A stretch of 8,377 bases of DNA from an uncultured Bacilli bacterium (lineage in GTDB: Bacteria; Bacillota_I; Bacilli_A; RF39; UBA660): positions 1-8,377 of the forward strand of contig CANQBY010000048.1 of the NCBI GenBank assembly GCA_947589695.1. The letters run 5' to 3'. The notes beneath the pieces were generated by a model. It worked only from the letters and a program-made list of their open reading frames with translations, was not told the origin of the DNA and ran no database searches. How positions within the stretch are numbered: position 1 is the first letter of the stretch; the number at the start of each line of letters is the position of its first letter. The translations under genes and the position numbers were made by a program. Below, piece after piece: positions 5,607-8,377 of this stretch.

Positions 5607-6027
5607 TTAAAATCAACTCCTGTAACCCAAACATAATCTCTTCTTCATTCTTTACCATGTGATCATACCCCAGTAAATGTAATAGCCCATGCACTGTTAA
5701 AAACGATAATTCTCTTTTAATGGAATGCCCATACTCTAAAGCTTGTTCTATCATTCTCGGAATACATATATATATTTCTCCTAAAAATCTTATCTCTGCT
5801 TCAAAATCATCTTTTTTATCTTCTAAGGCAAAAGATATTACATCTGTAACTTTATCTATTCCCCGGTATTCTCTATTTAACTCTTGAATAGTTTTCTCAT
5901 CTACGAAAGATATTTCAAAATAAGCTTTTTTAACTTTTTCATGTTTTAAAGTTCTTTTAATAACTTTATCTAAATAATCATACTTAAAATCAACATTTAC
6001 TAAATCATTTATCAAATATTTATTCAT
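5584..6027 (-). CDS. ybeY: Endoribonuclease YbeY, rRNA maturation factor
   Basis: YbeY is a metal-dependent endoribonuclease involved in 16S rRNA 3'-end maturation and ribosome quality control. The 147-residue product has the full zinc-binding motif H-x3-H-x5-H: His113, His117 and His123 in HGLLHLLGYDH. It also has the conserved block LNREYRGIDKVTDVISF (50-66), with the Arg thought to be in the active site. Length is typical. The ATG at 6027 overlaps the TGA stop of the VanZ-family gene (ATGA), suggesting translational coupling, and a GGGGAT sequence lies about ten bases upstream. It sits two genes upstream of era, a partner in small-subunit maturation. Confidence 0.96.
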   Translation of the reverse strand: MNKYLINDLVNVDFKYDYLDKVIKRTLKHEKVKKAYFEISFVDEKTIQELNREYRGIDKVTDVISFALEDKKDDFEAEIRFLGEIYICIPRMIEQALEYGHSIKRELSFLTVHGLLHLLGYDHMVKNEEEIMFGLQELILNEENIKS

Positions 6028-6635
6028 ATTACTTTAATCCCCATCCTGCCAAGTAAATATAATACCATAACAATTAAAATAATAAAAGATAAAATATTAT
6101 AAATTAAATCTTTTCCAAATATTCCTGGTAAATATCTTTTAATCGCATTTAAAGATACATAAATTAAAAACCCCATAATTGCTCCCACCGTATTAAGTAA
6201 AATATCATCTACATCAAAACTTCTTCCAATACAAAGTTGGACAAACTCCACCGTGGTACTTGAAATTACCGAAACAATTAAAATTGGTAATATTCTATTA
6301 GGTTTAATATACGTCGATATAAAATAACCAAAAGGAATAAATAATACAATATTCCCCACGACATTAAAATAAAACTGTTCACTCCCTATTTTATAGCGAA
6401 ATATTTCGGTAAATGGTACTAAATTATAACCACTTACCCCATTAAGTTCCGTCCTTGTTAAAAGATCATACAATAAAAAGACATATATAATAAATAATAA
6501 ACTAAAAAACTCTTTATAAAATATTAATTTTTCATTATTTGATTTAATCGCGGCAATTCTAACCGTTGCTAAAATTACTAAAAATATGGTTAACATCGGC
6601 CACATATTATCAATCGCTTGTGTTATTATCTCCAT
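6024..6635 (-). CDS. VanZ-family membrane protein
   Basis: This is a polytopic membrane protein with the VanZ-like pattern: YNLVPFTEIFRY (70-81), GNIVLFIPFGY (94-104), then E-x2-Q (130-133), Arg138, DVDD (141-144), N148 and GAIMG (151-155). About six membrane helices fit (roughly 13-30, 42-60, 90-110, 114-135, 144-163, 179-197). VanZ itself confers low-level teicoplanin resistance, but most VanZ-family proteins are uncharacterised, so resistance should not be inferred. The start is uncertain. A GTG at 6659 (211 aa), the ATG at 6635 (203 aa, used here) and an ATG at 6605 (193 aa) are all possible and none has a strong ribosome binding site. The first two overlap the end of yqfD, by 50 and 26 bases; the last avoids overlap. 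The gene occupies the slot held by phoH and pgpH (yqfF) in Bacillus. Confidence 0.88.
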   Translation of the reverse strand: MEIITQAIDNMWPMLTIFLVILATVRIAAIKSNNEKLIFYKEFFSLLFIIYVFLLYDLLTRTELNGVSGYNLVPFTEIFRYKIGSEQFYFNVVGNIVLFIPFGYFISTYIKPNRILPILIVSVISSTTVEFVQLCIGRSFDVDDILLNTVGAIMGFLIYVSLNAIKRYLPGIFGKDLIYNILSFIILIVMVLYLLGRMGIKVI

Positions 6636-7797
6636 TATTCTTGCTATCACTTGTATCACTTTCCGTTTCTTTAGTATAGTTCTTTTTAACCCCTATGTCT
6701 TCCAAGACCACCATAAAAACATCTATATCTAAATTATCATTATTTACACTTTTTTGCAATACTTTTTCTTTAATTATTTCTCTAAATTTTTCGGGATCAA
6801 TCATTAATTTTTCCCGGATTTTCTCTAAAGCTTTATTTAAGGCTTCTTCTTCCCCATATCTTTTATTAACTGATACAATTTCGCTTTCTTTTTGTAAATA
6901 TACTTCCCATTTTCCTACATGAAATAATAATTTATTTTGCACTAATTTTTTATCTACTCGTGATTTTAAAATTACATATTCCGCGTTAGGACTTTTAACC
7001 ATTAAATTAAATCGTGTTTTCCCCGTTTCTTTAATATCGACATATTCTAAAGGATAACTGGTCTTTACTTTATACCACACCTCAGCAATTACTTCCCCAG
7101 CTGCACATACATCATTTTTAACTTCTTCATTTAATTTAACTTCCCCACTTATTAAAATATCTCCTTTATTTACAAAATCATTAATGGTTACTAACGCAAC
7201 CCCTTTTTGAGTTAATACTCGGGTAACTATTCCTGATTTATTAGCAACTATATGACAAAAACCCGTTGTTTCTTGATAATCATTAATTATTCTTTCTTCG
7301 ACCCTGACATATACATCCATTCCTTCTACATCTATTTCTAACCATTCAATTTTATCTTTATGAGCTTCTTTAATTTTCGCTATAATCTCTTCATATTCCT
7401 GATAACTTTTTTTAAAACTTAAAGGTACCACCCCATATTTTTTTAAATCTTCCTCAATTATTTCTCGTAATTCTGAATCTTGATGGACAATATTTACCTT
7501 TATGGTTAAATTATTTAAAATTAAAAAAAGAATTAACCCAAATATAATTGCTACCACGGTTAAACTATTTATTCTTATATTTTTTAATACTTTATATACT
7601 CCGGTTTCATCCAATATTTCTAATTTATAACTTAGTAAATATTTCTTAATTTTTTTAAGATCACTACTTAAAACCTCGATTATAACTCCATCTCTATCAT
7701 AACTAATATCTCTTATATTAGCCCCAATTTTATTTAATTTCATTAATAGTTCAGTTTTCTTAAGAGTTTTAATTTTTACTTTTAAAAATCTTTTCAA
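6610..7797 (-). CDS. yqfD: Sporulation-associated protein YqfD
   Basis: This is a 395-residue YqfD-family protein. In Bacillus yqfC and yqfD are expressed in the mother cell under sigma-E and YqfD is needed for efficient sporulation; the molecular role is not established. The layout agrees with the family: an N-terminal alpha/beta domain (1-72), one membrane helix near 76-96 (IRINSLTVVAIIFGLILFLI), and a large domain presumably across the membrane. The latter contains WLEIDVEGMDVYVRVEE (152-168), the barrel-like segment ANKSGIVTRVLTQKG followed by VNKGDILISGEV, and a VWYK block near 243. The last 20 residues are a polar Ser/Asp/Asn tail (ETESDTSDSKNNGDNNTSD), likely disordered. It starts at TTG (7797), overlapping the yqfC stop in a TTGA junction, supported by GAGGTGA (7805-7811). 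The 3' end overlaps the VanZ gene. Confidence 0.93.
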   Translation of the reverse strand: MKRFLKVKIKTLKKTELLMKLNKIGANIRDISYDRDGVIIEVLSSDLKKIKKYLLSYKLEILDETGVYKVLKNIRINSLTVVAIIFGLILFLILNNLTIKVNIVHQDSELREIIEEDLKKYGVVPLSFKKSYQEYEEIIAKIKEAHKDKIEWLEIDVEGMDVYVRVEERIINDYQETTGFCHIVANKSGIVTRVLTQKGVALVTINDFVNKGDILISGEVKLNEEVKNDVCAAGEVIAEVWYKVKTSYPLEYVDIKETGKTRFNLMVKSPNAEYVILKSRVDKKLVQNKLLFHVGKWEVYLQKESEIVSVNKRYGEEEALNKALEKIREKLMIDPEKFREIIKEKVLQKSVNNDNLDIDVFMVVLEDIGVKKNYTKETESDTSDSKNNGDNNTSD

Positions 7798-8027
7798 TTA
7801 AACTTCACCTCAAAAATTTTACCTTTAATTAATATTTCTCTTGCTTCCATTGCTTTAACTATTAAATTTTCCCCCTTTATTTCTAATGTAAAATCCTTAA
7901 GTTTTAATTTTATTTCTTTATCTGTCAAATTAATTAAATCTTCATAATTAAAAACATGTAAAGTGTTTTTATACATATCTATATAATAATCTTGATCTTT
8001 TAAAAAATTTTCTAAATTCTTAACCAT
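7794..8027 (-). CDS. yqfC: Sporulation-associated protein YqfC
   Basis: This is a small protein of the YqfC family, which pairs with YqfD in Firmicutes and is sigma-E controlled in Bacillus. The match rests on order (immediately before yqfD) and on the pattern IDMYKNTLHVFNYEDLINL (about 19-37), then LEIKGENLIVKAM and REILIKGKIFEVKF at the end, typical of the G-K-I-x3-x-F finish. With the ATG at 8027 it is 77 residues. A TTG at 8033 (79 residues) is better spaced from the AGGTGAT site and may be the true start. A GTG at 8042 lies inside that site and is unlikely. The gene ends in TGA overlapping the TTG of yqfD. No signal peptide or membrane helix is seen. Confidence 0.85.
   Translation of the reverse strand: MVKNLENFLKDQDYYIDMYKNTLHVFNYEDLINLTDKEIKLKLKDFTLEIKGENLIVKAMEAREILIKGKIFEVKFN
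7805..7811 (-). promoter_or_regulatory. Ribosome binding site supporting the TTG start of yqfD
   Basis: The minus strand reads GAGGTGA seven bases before the TTG at 7797. It lies within the last codons of yqfC, so the rare TTG start has good support and translation of the pair is probably coupled. Confidence 0.7.
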
Positions 8028-8037
8028 GTGCAATTTA

Positions 8038-8044
8038 ATCACCT
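8038..8044 (-). promoter_or_regulatory. Ribosome binding site of yqfC, start-deciding
   Basis: The minus strand reads AGGTGAT, a seven-base match to the anti-Shine-Dalgarno complement. Its position makes the GTG at 8042 impossible as a start, since it is part of the site. It favours TTG at 8033 (eight bases after the GG) over ATG at 8027 (fourteen bases). Confidence 0.65.
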
Positions 8045-8070
8045 ATTTAATTTTATGAAATAAACCCAAA

Positions 8071-8094
8071 ATAAAAACTGCTAAAAACTAGCAA
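8071..8094 (-). terminator. Intrinsic terminator of dtd
   Basis: On the minus strand TTGCTA (8094-8089) pairs with TAGCAG (8083-8078) around a GTTTT loop, with one G:U pair at the base, and continues into TTTTTA (8077-8072). It begins three bases after the dtd stop codon. It separates dtd from the yqfC-era gene run, implying that the latter has its own promoter in the roughly 30 bases that follow, although no clear sigma-A site is visible there. Confidence 0.75.
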
Positions 8095-8097
8095 TTC

Positions 8098-8377
8098 TTA
8101 ATTTTCTTCTAAACTTATGGTAATTGGTCCATCATTTGTGATCGAAACAATCATCTCAGCTCCAAAAATACCAGTTTCTACTTTCACAAAATTTCTTAAT
8201 TTTTGATTAAATAAATCGTATAAGCCTGTCGCATATTCTCCTTTTAAAGCTTCCATATAAGAAGGTCTATTTCCTTTTTTGGTATTCGCATATAAAGTAA
8301 ACTGACTAATGGATAAAACATCTCCCCCTACATCTAATAAAGATTTATTCATAACCCCATCTTCATTAGATGAAGGG
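8098..8377 (-). CDS. dtd: D-aminoacyl-tRNA deacylase Dtd (partial, N-terminus outside window)
   Basis: Dtd removes D-amino acids (and mischarged glycine) from tRNA, a proofreading step acting in trans on free aminoacyl-tRNA. Ninety-two C-terminal residues are visible. The reading frame stays open through the window edge (upstream residues PSSNEDGV before MNKSLLDVGG), and since the family is about 145-150 residues long, around 55 N-terminal residues lie outside. The internal ATG at 8352 is therefore not the start. Active-site motifs are SQFTLYA, with the conserved Thr, and NDGPITI near the C-terminus, part of the NxGPxT signature; KKGNRPSYMEA is the usual K-G-x-R-P-x2-x-E segment. The gene ends in TAA followed directly by a hairpin terminator. 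In many Firmicutes dtd follows relA; that cannot be checked here. Confidence 0.95.
   Translation of the reverse strand, partial: PSSNEDGVMNKSLLDVGGDVLSISQFTLYANTKKGNRPSYMEALKGEYATGLYDLFNQKLRNFVKVETGIFGAEMIVSITNDGPITISLEEN

Noticed and set aside
8045..8075. A sigma-E-like promoter (CATAAAAT on the minus strand) before yqfC
   Set aside because: The -10 is loosely similar to the sigma-E consensus, but no matching -35 was found at 13-15 bases and AT-rich sequence gives such matches by chance.
1..8377. Mycoplasma genetic code (TGA as Trp)
   Set aside because: yqfC, yqfD and the VanZ gene end at TGA at the expected family lengths, and Trp in yqzL is TGG.
1..8377. CRISPR array, tRNA/rRNA genes, insertion sequences, attachment sites, defence or toxin-antitoxin modules
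   Set aside because: No regularly spaced repeats, no tRNA-like cloverleaf or rRNA-like GC-richer segment, no transposase motifs or terminal inverted repeats were seen on reading both strands.

Overview
The window is a stretch of a very AT-rich (roughly 25-30% G+C by eye) Gram-positive-type chromosome. All twelve genes I can support lie on the minus strand, so they are transcribed from high to low coordinates. The gene order matches the Bacillus/Clostridium core cluster yqfC-yqfD-...-ybeY-dgkA-...-era-yqzL-recO. The AT bias, small intergenic gaps and divergent proteins suggest a low-GC Bacilli/Mollicutes-like lineage, perhaps an uncultured gut type; this is inference. TGA is used as a stop in three genes and TGG encodes Trp, so the standard bacterial code fits and the Mycoplasma code does not.

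Layout in transcription order. At the right edge is the C-terminal part of dtd (D-aminoacyl-tRNA deacylase), closed by its own hairpin terminator. A tight run follows: yqfC, yqfD, a VanZ-family membrane protein, ybeY, dgkA and era. Most of these genes overlap or touch (TTGA and ATGA junctions, a 23-base ybeY/dgkA overlap, an era ribosome binding site abutting the dgkA stop). A 30-codon yqzL follows era and ends in a hairpin. recO then has its own promoter, partly built from that hairpin. Beyond recO are a 478-residue single-pass membrane-anchored protein of unknown function with a palindromic terminator, a dGTPase-like HD-domain dNTP triphosphohydrolase with its own promoter, and a 143-residue protein of unknown function behind a perfect consensus sigma-A promoter. 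The left edge carries a long hairpin with a T-run, which may be a shared terminator.

Functionally the core is translation and ribosome quality control (Dtd, YbeY, Era), membrane lipid recycling (DgkA), DNA repair and nucleotide-pool control (RecO, dNTPase) and two proteins of the sporulation-associated YqfC/YqfD families. I see no mobile element, CRISPR array, RNA gene, toxin-antitoxin pair or defence system. The least ordinary items are the two unrecognised proteins, the VanZ gene standing where phoH and pgpH sit in Bacillus, and the compact terminator-promoter joints. No gene-free stretch exceeds 300 bases. I do not see convincing evidence of a previously undescribed system here.
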